NCBI GenBank assembly: GCA_963699015.1
Contig: CAVOSX010000001.1
Span: 868,001-932,000 of the forward strand
DNA length: 64,000 nt
Reading direction: 5' to 3'
From: PALSA-505 sp963699015
GTDB taxonomy: Bacteria > Actinomycetota > Actinomycetes > Streptosporangiales > Streptosporangiaceae
The notes beneath the pieces were generated by a model. That model saw only the letters and a list, made by a program, of their open reading frames with translations, ran no database searches and was not told where the DNA came from. A program made the translations under genes and the position numbers. This document shows, piece by piece, positions 25,933-33,897 of the stretch (the stretch's first letter is position 1; the number at the start of each line of letters is the position of its first letter).

Positions 25933-26856
25933 ATGATGATCGACCTGACGGAGACGACGACCGGCGCGATCCGCGACACGCTGATGCAGGCGCGGCATCA
26001 GCTGGGCGGCCCCGCGCTCGGAATGGTGCTCACGCTGGTCATCGTGACCGACGAGTCCGCGCAGTACGACGCGGTGCGCGCGGCCAGCCAGGCGGCCCGC
26101 GAGCATCCCTGCCGGATACTCGGGGTGATCACGCGCAGCCCGGCGGGCCGGTCCCGGCTTGACGCCGAGATCCGGGTGGGTGACAGCAGCGCGGGCGAGA
26201 CCCTGCTGCTGCGCATGCACGGCCCGCTCGGCCAGCATGCCGACTCGGTGGTAGCCCCGCTGATCCTGCCCGACATCCCGATCGTCACCTGGTGGCCGGA
26301 CCTGGCCCCCGGCATTCCGTCCGCCGACCCGCTCGGCGCCCTGGCTCAGCGCAGGGTCACGGACGCGGCCGCCAGCGACAAGCCGCGCCAGATGCTCAGC
26401 GCGCTGGCGTCCGGCTACCGGCCAGGAGACACCGACCTGTCCTGGACCCGGGCGACGCCCTGGCGGTCACTGCTCGCCGCCACGCTGGACCAGCCGTACG
26501 CCGAGATGAGCAGCGCCATGGTGAGCGCGGAAGAACAGAATCCGAGCGCGGACCTCATCGCCACCTGGCTCGCCAGCAGGCTGGACGTCCCGGTGACCAG
26601 GGAGATCTCGGCCGGCCCTGGCATCACCGAGGTGACCTTCGTCACCGCGGACGGGAACATCACGCTGTCGCGGCCGGACGGGCGCACCGCCACGATGAGC
26701 AGGCCGGGTCAGCCCGAGCGCCGGGTGGCGCTGCACCGCAGGGACACCGCGGAACTGCTCACCGAGGAGCTGCGCAGGCTCGATCCCGATCTGGTCTACG
26801 CCGAAGCGCTGGCCAGATTTGCCGAGCATCCTGTCGGCGGGGAAGCCGACGCGTGA
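25933..26856 (+). CDS. opcA: OpcA, glucose-6-phosphate dehydrogenase assembly protein
   Basis: 307-residue OpcA, found with zwf in cyanobacteria and actinobacteria, where it promotes assembly or activation of the dehydrogenase. Typical text includes IVTWWPDLAPGIPS and ITEVTFVTADG. Two ATGs lie side by side at the start. The stop overlaps pgl (GTGA). Confidence 0.94.
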   Translation: MMIDLTETTTGAIRDTLMQARHQLGGPALGMVLTLVIVTDESAQYDAVRAASQAAREHPCRILGVITRSPAGRSRLDAEIRVGDSSAGETLLLRMHGPLGQHADSVVAPLILPDIPIVTWWPDLAPGIPSADPLGALAQRRVTDAAASDKPRQMLSALASGYRPGDTDLSWTRATPWRSLLAATLDQPYAEMSSAMVSAEEQNPSADLIATWLASRLDVPVTREISAGPGITEVTFVTADGNITLSRPDGRTATMSRPGQPERRVALHRRDTAELLTEELRRLDPDLVYAEALARFAEHPVGGEADA

Positions 26857-27632
26857 GCGCGCCCGAGGTCCTCGTCCACCGCGACGCGCCGCTGCTGGCC
26901 AAGGCGGTCGCCGCGCGGCTCGTCACCAGGCTGGTCAACGCGTCGGCGGCCCGCGGCGCGGCTTCCGTCGTGCTCACCGGCGGCGGGATCGGCACCGCGG
27001 TGCTGGCCGAGCTGTCCGCGGCGCCGGCCGCCGACGCGGTCAACTGGCGGCACCTCGACGTGTGGTGGGGAGACGAGCGGTTCCTGCGCGCCGGCGACCC
27101 GGAACGGAACGAGACGGGAGCACGGGAAGCACTGCTCGAGAAGGTGGATGTCGACCCGGACCGGATCCATCCGATGCCGGGACCTGACGGCCCTGACGGC
27201 GACGATCCGGAGGCGGCGGCCGGCCGCTACGCGGCCTGGCTCAGCGCGGCGGCGCGCCACGAGGATCACGGGCAGGTGCCCTCGTTCGACGTCCTGCTGC
27301 TCGGCATAGGCCCGGAGGGGCACGTGGCCTCGCTGTTCCCCGGCATGCCCGCGCTCTACGACGACCGGCCGGTGGTGGCCGTCCGCGGCTCACCCAAGCC
27401 GCCGCCCGTCAGGCTGACCATGACGCTCCCCTCGATCTGCGCCGCACGCGAAGTCTGGGTGCTCGCGGCTGGCGAGGAGAAGGCCGGCGCGGTCCAGCTC
27501 GCCCTGTCCGGAGCGGGCCCTGTCCAGGTACCCGCCGCCGCGGCGCGAGGCAGGCAGCGGACGCTGTTCCTGCTTGACCGGCAAGCGGCGGGCCGGCTGC
27601 CGCCCGATCTAGGCCGGCCTGCCTCCCCCTGA
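26853..27632 (+). CDS. pgl: 6-phosphogluconolactonase
   Basis: 259-residue DevB/Pgl-type lactonase (NagB/RpiA fold) acting on the product of Zwf. Visible motifs: VVLTGGGIGTAVL, the family block WWGDERFL, RIHPMPGPDG, and LLLGIGPEGHVASLFPG. GTG 26853 overlaps the opcA stop. It ends the pentose phosphate operon; the next gene is convergent after 67 bp with no clear hairpin. Confidence 0.95.
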   Translation: MSAPEVLVHRDAPLLAKAVAARLVTRLVNASAARGAASVVLTGGGIGTAVLAELSAAPAADAVNWRHLDVWWGDERFLRAGDPERNETGAREALLEKVDVDPDRIHPMPGPDGPDGDDPEAAAGRYAAWLSAAARHEDHGQVPSFDVLLLGIGPEGHVASLFPGMPALYDDRPVVAVRGSPKPPPVRLTMTLPSICAAREVWVLAAGEEKAGAVQLALSGAGPVQVPAAAARGRQRTLFLLDRQAAGRLPPDLGRPASP

Positions 27633-27699
27633 CCCTGCTGACCTGATCTCTGCCCCCGCTCATCCCGGCCTTCCTGACCGGGTCCGGGACGGCGCGAGC

Positions 27700-28173
27700 T
27701 CAGCGGACGGGGCCGCCCGTCCCTGGCCCGGGACCGCCGGGCCCAGGACCGCGGCGGTTGCGCAGCCCGGCCAGGCGCAGGCCCACCAGGAGGAAGATCA
27801 CCACGGGTATCACGAGCCCGGTCGCGTGCACCGCTCCCGCCAGGACCAGCCAGAACAGGGCAATGGGCAAGAACGGGACGAAAATCGGCCCGCGCGGCGG
27901 CACCGGCCGGGCCTGCGGCTCGCCGACCCCGGGCCGCCACGAAGTCCCGACGGCCACAGGCGATTTCCCGATGTCCGCTCCCAGCACGGCATCCACCGGC
28001 AGGTCGCTGGTGAGCTGTCGCAGATCGGCCCAGGTCTTCGCCGCATACGCGGCCGTCGTCCGCTCGTCGAACTCAGTCAGATCCAGGCGGCCATCGGTGT
28101 AGGCCTGGCGCAGGATCTCGACGACGCTCTCCCGGTCGGAGTCCGACGCGCGGATCGCCCCGTCATTTGCCAC
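27700..28173 (-). CDS. DUF1707 domain membrane protein
   Basis: 157 residues from GTG 28173, which has GAGGAGG upstream; the frame is open 21 codons further. The N-terminal DUF1707 (SHOCT-like) domain reads IRASDSDRESVVEILRQAY followed by TDGRLDLTEFDERT. A Pro-rich linker and one or two membrane helices (LPIALFWLVLAGAV, LVIPVVIFLLVGL) follow, then a Gly/Pro tail. Common in actinobacteria, function unknown. Confidence 0.85.
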   Translation of the reverse strand: MANDGAIRASDSDRESVVEILRQAYTDGRLDLTEFDERTTAAYAAKTWADLRQLTSDLPVDAVLGADIGKSPVAVGTSWRPGVGEPQARPVPPRGPIFVPFLPIALFWLVLAGAVHATGLVIPVVIFLLVGLRLAGLRNRRGPGPGGPGPGTGGPVR

Positions 28174-28478
28174 GGTCAGGCCTCCTCGAGCCGATACATC
28201 CTCTCTTGGATAGTAACCCGTCTGCCCGGCGGACATTCCCTGCCTACCGGGTCAGATGCCGCCTGGGCGGCTCGCCGACGGCAGACGGCCCGGGTACCGC
28301 GATCGGCTTGCGGACGGAATCGGCTCGCCCGTTCCGTCCCCGACGTCCTGAATATGCCCGGATTTCTCATAATCTCTGCGGCGCGGGGTCTCCCGAATCC
28401 ACACCGCTGGAGTTACGCTCAGGGCAGATCTTCCCCCTGGTTCTTCTGAGTCGCCTGTGAAAGTAAGGAAGGTCCGTA

Positions 28479-28619
28479 TGAACCGCTTGCGTGCCGGCCC
28501 GGAAAACCCGGTACGGGCTCTCGTCCGCGTCCGCCCCTATCAGCCCGGGGGGTCGTTCCGGCCGAGGCCGCCGGTGCCATCCACCACTGCCGCGAGTCCG
28601 GCTCTCCTCGTGGCCTAGG
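28479..28619 (+). CDS. Possible 46-codon leader ORF upstream of the acetate transporter
   Basis: ATG 28479 follows AAGTAAGGAAGG and reads MNRLRAGPENPVRALVRV, ending at TAG 28617-28619. It is Arg/Pro-rich with no known domain. It may be an upstream ORF in the transporter leader, or chance. The rest of 28174-28658 shows no gene. Confidence 0.25.
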
Positions 28620-28658
28620 GCAAAGTCGGCACGCATACCCGCTTGGGAGGAATCACCT

Positions 28659-29291
28659 TTGAGCGTCAATGAGGATCGCACCACCACCCCGGCACCGGTT
28701 GCCCCCTCCCCCGTCGCCGACCCGGCCCCGCTTGGGCTGGCCGGCTTCGCTCTCACCACGTTCCTGCTGTCGGCGTTCAACGCTGGCTGGATGACCAAGG
28801 CGAGCGGGCTGGCCTGGCTAAGCTACGCGCTCGCGTACGGCGGCATAGCCCAGTTCCTGGCCGGAATGTGGGAGTTCCGGAACAGGAACGTGTTCGGAGC
28901 CACCGCGTTCGGCTCCTACGGAGCCTTCTGGATCGGGCTCTTCTTCTATGTGCAGCTCGTCGGGGCTAAGCTGCTGGCCCACCCCCTCACGGCCCCGCTC
29001 TTCAATCGGGACCTCGGCTGGATCCTGCTGGCCTGGGCCATCTTCAACACCTACATGCTGATCAGCAGCCTGGCCACCAGCACGGCCGTGTTCGCGGTGT
29101 TCCTCACCCTGGAGGCGACCGAGATCATCCTGTTCGCGGGGAACTTCGCCCTCAACACCACCACCATCAAAATTGGCGGGTACGTCGGCGTGCTCACCGC
29201 GCTGGTGGCCTGGTACACCTCCGCGGCGGGCGTGCTCAACGGCATGCGCGGTCGAACGGTAGTGCCCGTGGGCGGCCCGCTCATCGGCTAG
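28659..29291 (+). CDS. GPR1/FUN34/YaaH-family acetate (succinate) transporter
   Basis: 210 residues from TTG 28659; GGGAGG at 28645-28650 makes this start convincing. The signature occurs as DPAPLGLAGFALTTFLLS (usually NPAPLGL), followed by six membrane helices with MWEFRNRNVFGATAFGSYGAFW. SatP-type proteins carry acetate/succinate across the membrane. The start is a rare TTG and the leader is over 150 nt, which may limit translation. Confidence 0.9.
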   Translation: MSVNEDRTTTPAPVAPSPVADPAPLGLAGFALTTFLLSAFNAGWMTKASGLAWLSYALAYGGIAQFLAGMWEFRNRNVFGATAFGSYGAFWIGLFFYVQLVGAKLLAHPLTAPLFNRDLGWILLAWAIFNTYMLISSLATSTAVFAVFLTLEATEIILFAGNFALNTTTIKIGGYVGVLTALVAWYTSAAGVLNGMRGRTVVPVGGPLIG

Positions 29292-29315
29292 GCGGGGCCC
29301 GCGGTAGGCAGCGAC

Positions 29316-29357
29316 GCGGGTGGGCCCCGGGGCTCGCGAGCCCCGGGGCCCACCCGC
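29316..29357. terminator. Perfect 42-bp palindrome, probable bidirectional terminator
   Basis: Arms 29316-29336 and 29337-29357 are exact reverse complements with no spacer. It lies between the convergent satP-like and lsr2 genes. There is no T-run, as is common in high-GC actinobacteria. Confidence 0.7.
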
Positions 29358-29435
29358 GCCTGCCCCTCGTGCGGATGGGCCTGCAGGAAGCGCAAGCTGC
29401 CGCAGCGGGCCCGGCCGAAGTGCCAGGACGCGGGG

Positions 29436-29780
29436 CTAGCCCTGCTTGTGGCTGCTCTCGAAGCCTGCCAGGACGTGACCAGGGATCCGGCCGCGATCGC
29501 TGACCTCGATTCCGCTGCTCTTCGCCCAGGCACGGATCTCGGCGCTGCGCTGGCGGTTAGCCGTGGTCCGGCGCCTGCGCGTCGTTCCCCGGACCGTCGC
29601 CTTGCGCGCGTGCTCGGCGAACCTTTCTACGGTCTCGCTAAGCTTCTCGCTGTGCCTCGCGCATAGGTCAATCTCGTACTCCTGGCCGTCGATGCCAAAC
29701 GTAATGTTGCGCTGCTGGCCCGCGGGAATCTCTTTCTCGTCGTAGTCGCACGCGTATGTGACGGAAACTCTGTGTGCCAC
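29436..29780 (-). CDS. lsr2: Lsr2-family nucleoid-associated protein
   Basis: 114 residues from GTG 29780, with GGGGGAG upstream. The N-terminal dimerisation part has VTYACDYDEKEIPAGQQRNI and FGIDGQEYEIDLC; the C-terminal DNA-binding part has IRAWAKSSGIEVSDRGRIPG, with an RGR hook of the kind that enters the minor groove of AT-rich DNA. Lsr2 silences foreign AT-rich genes in actinobacteria. Confidence 0.92.
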   Translation of the reverse strand: MAHRVSVTYACDYDEKEIPAGQQRNITFGIDGQEYEIDLCARHSEKLSETVERFAEHARKATVRGTTRRRRTTANRQRSAEIRAWAKSSGIEVSDRGRIPGHVLAGFESSHKQG

Positions 29781-29964
29781 TTGCTCCCCCCTCTCTTGCG
29801 GCAATGTATGCCCGCTGGGGCGAGGCATAACCGCGCCGACGCCAATCGGCTCAGCTGCGTGCCGCCGCATCGTCAGAAGGGCGGCGATCACGCCAGCGGC
29901 AGCTTAGGCGGCGCTATCGGCCGCGGCTGCGCCATTCAGCTTCGGCGCCACAGCCGCATCGGAA

Positions 29965-30200
29965 GTAAGCCAAGGCCGCCGCTTACCGGCATGACCCGGA
30001 ACGGCTCCCTGGCCGGCGCAATTGCCGGCCGCGACCCGTGATCCGGCGCGGCCGGAATCGCGGCCAATTGGCGGCGCGGGCCAGAAGACAGAAGGGCCGG
30101 TGCGGAGATCGCCTCCTCGGCGATAGGCACGACGCGGCTCCAGCCGGACGGTATTCCGCGAGGGCAACAGGTGCGGCCCGGGGCATACTCCGCACCGGCC
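29965..30200. other. Hairpin-dense intergenic segment, candidate structured RNA or complex terminator
   Basis: No gene is seen between 29781 and 30205. Hairpins: GTAAGC/GCTTAC (29965-29986), GGCCGGC/GCCGGCC (30011-30030). A 13-bp perfect closing stem (30095-30107 with 30188-30200) encloses three smaller stems: ATCGCC/GGCGAT (30108-30124), CGCGG/CCGCG (30133-30160) and GGGC/GCCC (30162-30179). It begins 5 bp after the stop of the minus-strand gene at 30206, and CTTCTGTCTTCTGG follows on that strand. It could end that transcript or be an RNA of its own. Confidence 0.4.
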
Positions 30201-30205
30201 GTCAG

Positions 30206-31881
30206 TCAGGAACGGCCGCGGGAGCGGCCGTATTCCCGTTCCCTGGCCCCGCTCTGACCCGTGCGGTGCGCGGCAGAGTCCCGTGGCGGCCCGCCGCGGT
30301 CAGCGTGCCCCGCCGGGTACTGGCTCGCGCGGTCGAGGTCGCCCTGGTCCGGCTCATAGCCGTCTCGGTGACTGCCCTGGCCGTGGTAGCCCCCGCTCAG
30401 CGACGCGGCCGGGAACATATCGGTGGGCGGGCTGGGCAGGTACCCCTGGTCCGCCTCGCCCTGGTAGCCGCCGGCCAGCGGGTCCTCAGGAAAGCCGCCG
30501 TCCGCGAACCCCTCGTCCGCGAACCCCGCTTCATCCGCGAACCCGTCCTGCGCGAACCCCTGTTCGGCGAACCCGTCAGGCGCGAGCCCGTCGCGTGCGA
30601 ACTCGCCCGACGTGGACCCGTCCGGCGCGAATCTGTCCGGCGCGAATCCGTCCGGCGCGAAACCGCCATCGCCGAGCCTGTCCGGCGCGAAGCCGTCCTC
30701 CGGCTGGAGGGCCTGCGGGAACTCGCCGCTCGGCTCACCGGTGCGCCAGCGCCCTACCGGGAGCGGCCCGGTGGGCGGATACGGATCCTGCTGGTGGCCG
30801 GCGAATTGAGCGGTCCCTGCATGGGCAGCCGCGGCGGGTGGCTCCCGGTAGCCGTCATCGGGGGCTTGGTAATCGGTTCCCCGCGGTAGGTCCCGGTAGC
30901 CCTCATCGGGGGCGTGGTACTCAGTTCCCTGCGGGAGGTCCTGGTATCCGCCGCCTGGGGGGAAGTCCCGGTAGCCGCCGCCGGGCGGCAGATCCTGATG
31001 GCCGCCAGGGGCGGTGGAGCCGGGCTCCCCGTAGCTCCCCGGCGGCGCGTCCTGGTACCAGTTCTCCTGGTACCCGTCAGGCACCGAGCGGTACCCGTCA
31101 GGCACCGAGCGCGCGTGGCCGCCGGGCGGCGGGTCCGGTTGGCCCTCCGGTGCGGATCCGCGGTAATAGCCTGCCGGCGGCAGGTCATGGTGACCCTCCG
31201 GGACGGATCCCTCGTAGTAGCCGGCGGCGGCCGGTGCTGGCTGGGGGGCGGCGGTTCCCCGTAGCCACCATGACCGGTGCCGGCGTACCCGGCCGTCGGC
31301 GGACCGTCCTGGTAGCCAGCCGGCGCCGCGCCGGAGTACCCGGTGTCCTGGGCACCGTAGCCACGCTGCCCGGGCAGGTCCTGGTAGGGCCCGGGCGCGT
31401 CCGGGTAACCTGCGTCCGGCGCGAAACCCGGGTGGCCGGCAGACTGCGGGCCGGCAGACTGCAGGCCGGCAGGTCCGCGGCCTAGCGGCGCCTGCTCGTG
31501 GTCACGATACGGCGCAGAGTAATCGGTGCTGGGCTGGCCTCGCCCCGGGACCGGCATGCCGCCCGGTCCCATCGCCGCCGTCGGCGGCCCGGTCCCGGCC
31601 TGCCGCAGCCCGGGATCGCCGGTGCGCGACGCGGATCCGGCCAGGTCCGGAGGGCCCTTGGTCAGCGCTTCGACCATCCGGGGCAGCTCCGGGATCGGCA
31701 GCCGGAAGGTACCCGTGCAGGTATCGCCCTGCCAGATACTGAATACCGCCACCCCGGTGTCCGCATACCAGCTCACCCGCATGGTGCGAGAGTCTCCGCG
31801 TACGTCAAAGAAGACCTCGCCGAGACGGGGCAACGGGGCTGCGTCCGACGCAGGCATGGTGCCCATCGTGACCCTAACCAT
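30206..31881 (-). CDS. Conserved N-terminal domain protein with long aromatic-repeat disordered tail (frame broken by one base)
   Basis: The N-terminal ~85 residues (LPRLGEVFFDVRGDSRTMRV, SIWQGDTCTGTFRLPIPELP) look like a conserved actinobacterial domain of unknown function. A very long Gly/Pro/Tyr/Phe/Asp-rich tail follows, with GY-, GFAPD- and GGYQDLP-type repeats. The frame from ATG 31881 loses this composition near the six-G run at 31243-31248, while the next frame continues it to a stop at 30206; one base is probably missing in the run. Joined, the protein would be about 558 residues. The start could be ATG 31881, 31866 or 31857. Confidence 0.65.
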
Positions 31882-32238
31882 CTAGCTTGTCTACCTGATC
31901 GCGGACACCGGCCGGGCCCAGAACGTCGCATATGTCAGCGCGGCGAATTTACCGCCCTGGCTGCGCGCGGCCCGTGCCTGATGGCATGATTATGCGCCGG
32001 AGCACAGGTGCGGATCGTGCCACGTGCTGGGTGGCGGTCCAGTACTCCCGCCGCTACGGCGTTCGGCATAGTACGTCCCGCAGAACTACTTCCGCGCGCG
32101 GGAACACCGCGACGGTATAGCACGTTGCACACTATGCGACGGGGTTATTCCCGCAAGCACGCACGGATCGTTTGTTCGCGAGCCGAGCGCTCCGAGGAGC
32201 GACGTAGGACCCAAAGAACTAGTTGAGGTGATTAAACC
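31882..32238 (+). promoter_or_regulatory. whiB upstream region
   Basis: 357 bp without a supported gene. It holds the whiB promoter/leader. A CGCTCC-GA-GGAGCG hairpin lies at 32188-32201 and GAGGTGATTAAACC precedes the start. Candidate -10-like TATAGC at about 32116; no confident -35. Confidence 0.35.
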
Positions 32239-32538
32239 ATGTCTGAGGCACGTAGGCATGCTGCTGTTCTCCCCCGCCCGAACTGGGGGTGGCAGGATGA
32301 TGCCGCATGCCGCGGTGAGGATCTCCTCCTGTTCTTCGGGCCGGACGGCGAGCGCCAGCCGGAGCGGGAAGTCCGCGAGCGCAAGGCCAAGGCGGTCTGC
32401 ATGAGCTGCCCGGTCCGCGGCGAGTGCCTGAACTATGCGGTTTCCCGGCCGGAGAAGTACGGCACCTGGGGCGGTCTCAACGAGGAGGAGCGGTCGTCCG
32501 AGCGCCGCCGCCGGATGCGCCGGGCCAACGCCGCCTGA
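32239..32538 (+). CDS. WhiB-family Fe-S regulatory protein
   Basis: 99-residue Wbl protein. Four cluster Cys: one in DAACRGED and three in CMSCPVRGEC. The turn GTWGGLNEEER and a basic C-terminus (RRRRMRRANAA) follow, as in Wbl proteins that bind sigma factor region 4 and DNA. Which Wbl subgroup it belongs to cannot be fixed without alignment. Confidence 0.93.
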   Translation: MSEARRHAAVLPRPNWGWQDDAACRGEDLLLFFGPDGERQPEREVRERKAKAVCMSCPVRGECLNYAVSRPEKYGTWGGLNEEERSSERRRRMRRANAA

Positions 32539-32542
32539 TCCG

Positions 32543-33271
32543 TCAGCTTGCCCCCCCGCCGCGATCGAGAAGTTTGAGCACGTCAGAATCGGTGAGCTGG
32601 CCGAACGACACATACCACTCCCCCACGGCGCGGAAGGTTTCCGGCAGCGCCAGCGCGACCACCGAGTCCGCCTCGCGCAGCATGGACGCCGCCGATGACG
32701 GCGCCGCCACCGGGACGGCCAGCACCGTCTGCCCCGCCGACCGGCTCCGCAGCGAGCGCAGGGCGGCCCGCGCCGTCACGCCCGTGGCCAGGCCGTCGTC
32801 CACCAGGATCACCGGCCGTCCGGCCACGTCAGGAGCCGGCCGGCCGCCGCGGTACACGCTGACCCGCCGGTCCAGTTCGGCGCGCTCGCGCGCGACCACC
32901 GGCGCCAGGTCGCGGCGGCCCAGGCCGAGCTTGCGCAGCAACTCATCGTCATAGACCGGCTCGCCGCCCTCGGCGATGGCCCCCACCCCGAGTTCCGGCT
33001 GATGCGGGTACCCGATCTTCCTGGTGACAAGCACATCAAGGGGGGCCGCCAGCGCGTCGGCCACTTCCCGCGCGACCGGCACCCCGCCGCGCGGCAGGGC
33101 CAGCACGAGCGGCCCGGGGCCGGCCGGGGCCGTCGATGCCCGGTGCGGATTCCCGCCGGGATCAGGCACAGCACACCGGAGCCGTGCCACCAGCAGCCGT
33201 CCGGCGTCCCGCCGGTCGGCAAACAGCGGCGGCGCGGCGGTCACCGGCAGGTTCGCGAACACGTGGACCAT
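32543..33271 (-). CDS. Phosphoribosyltransferase-family protein
   Basis: 242 residues. PRTase fold: LVLALPRGGVPVAREVADAL near residue 57 and the PRPP motif VILVDDGLATGVTARAAL near residue 150. The family is often found as a stand-alone predicted phosphoribosyltransferase in actinobacteria; substrate unknown. It is convergent with whiB, with only 4 bp between the stops. Confidence 0.85.
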   Translation of the reverse strand: MVHVFANLPVTAAPPLFADRRDAGRLLVARLRCAVPDPGGNPHRASTAPAGPGPLVLALPRGGVPVAREVADALAAPLDVLVTRKIGYPHQPELGVGAIAEGGEPVYDDELLRKLGLGRRDLAPVVARERAELDRRVSVYRGGRPAPDVAGRPVILVDDGLATGVTARAALRSLRSRSAGQTVLAVPVAAPSSAASMLREADSVVALALPETFRAVGEWYVSFGQLTDSDVLKLLDRGGGAS

Positions 33272-33410
33272 CCGCTGGGCTCGACGCTAAGTCCCTGACA
33301 GGCCTCTACCCACGATGGGCGGCCCGCACGCGCGGGTACCGGCCGGCCTCGGCGGCGGCCCGGCCGCCCGGCTGGAGCGGCTGCCGGCCCGCCGGGGCAG
33401 AATGTGGGGC

Positions 33411-33539
33411 ATGATCTGCGTTTCGTGCCGCGAGCGCTGCCATCAGGACTGCCCGGGCGGCACATGGTGCGACTGCCAGCACGAGCCGCCGCCGCAGCAG
33501 CAGCCCGAACCGGCCCTGGGCTGGATACGCCAGGGCTAG
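33411..33539 (+). CDS. Cys-rich miniprotein
   Basis: 42 residues from ATG 33411: MICVSCRERCHQDCPGG, then TWCDCQH and a Pro/Gln tail ending LGWIRQG. Six Cys and two His suggest a metal site. CAGAAT lies 7 bp before the ATG, so the transcript may be leaderless; ATG 33402 is an alternative. I recall similar short proteins in streptomycetes but know no function. Confidence 0.6.
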   Translation: MICVSCRERCHQDCPGGTWCDCQHEPPPQQQPEPALGWIRQG

Positions 33540-33897
33540 AAATCGCGGCCGGGCGACGGAATAGACCACGCACCGGATACGGTTGTCGCCACCGTGACGC
33601 CGGTTCCGGATAGCGCCAGCCCGCGCGGCAGCATGCCGGAATCGGCCTGGACATCCGCCCTGACGCCATGTGATCCTCGACGTATGGGTGCCGCCGATCC
33701 GCTTCTCGTCGGACGCAGGCACGTAGATCTGCAGCGTGTCCACAGCGCCATCTGTCGCCGGCCCAGCTGATCCCCCGCCCGCAGTTATGCCGGGCGCGCG
33801 CGGCGATCCGTCCCGGTCCGGCACCTGAATGCCATGTGCCCTCCGTACCCGGGCGGCCCGGGCCGTGCGCGACCCCCGACCCGGAAGGACGCGCCGC
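33540..33897. other. Intergenic region before the sulfite reductase operon
   Basis: 358 bp. No supported gene and no riboswitch that I recognise. A minus-strand frame contains the protein-like stretch DTLQIYVPASDEKRIGGTHT, but without a credible start or neighbours. GGAAGGAC at its end is the ribosome site of the next gene. Confidence 0.3.

Noticed and set aside
29772..30041. 90-codon plus-strand frame
   Set aside because: Opposite the lsr2 start and hairpin region; no homologous features, no ribosome site.
30095..30200. Possible tRNA (cloverleaf shape)
   Set aside because: The closing stem is 13 bp, there is no T-loop GGTTCRA box and no plausible anticodon arm of 5 bp with 7-nt loop.
32086..32613. 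Minus-strand frame opposite whiB
   Set aside because: Antisense to a clear Wbl gene with all four Cys.
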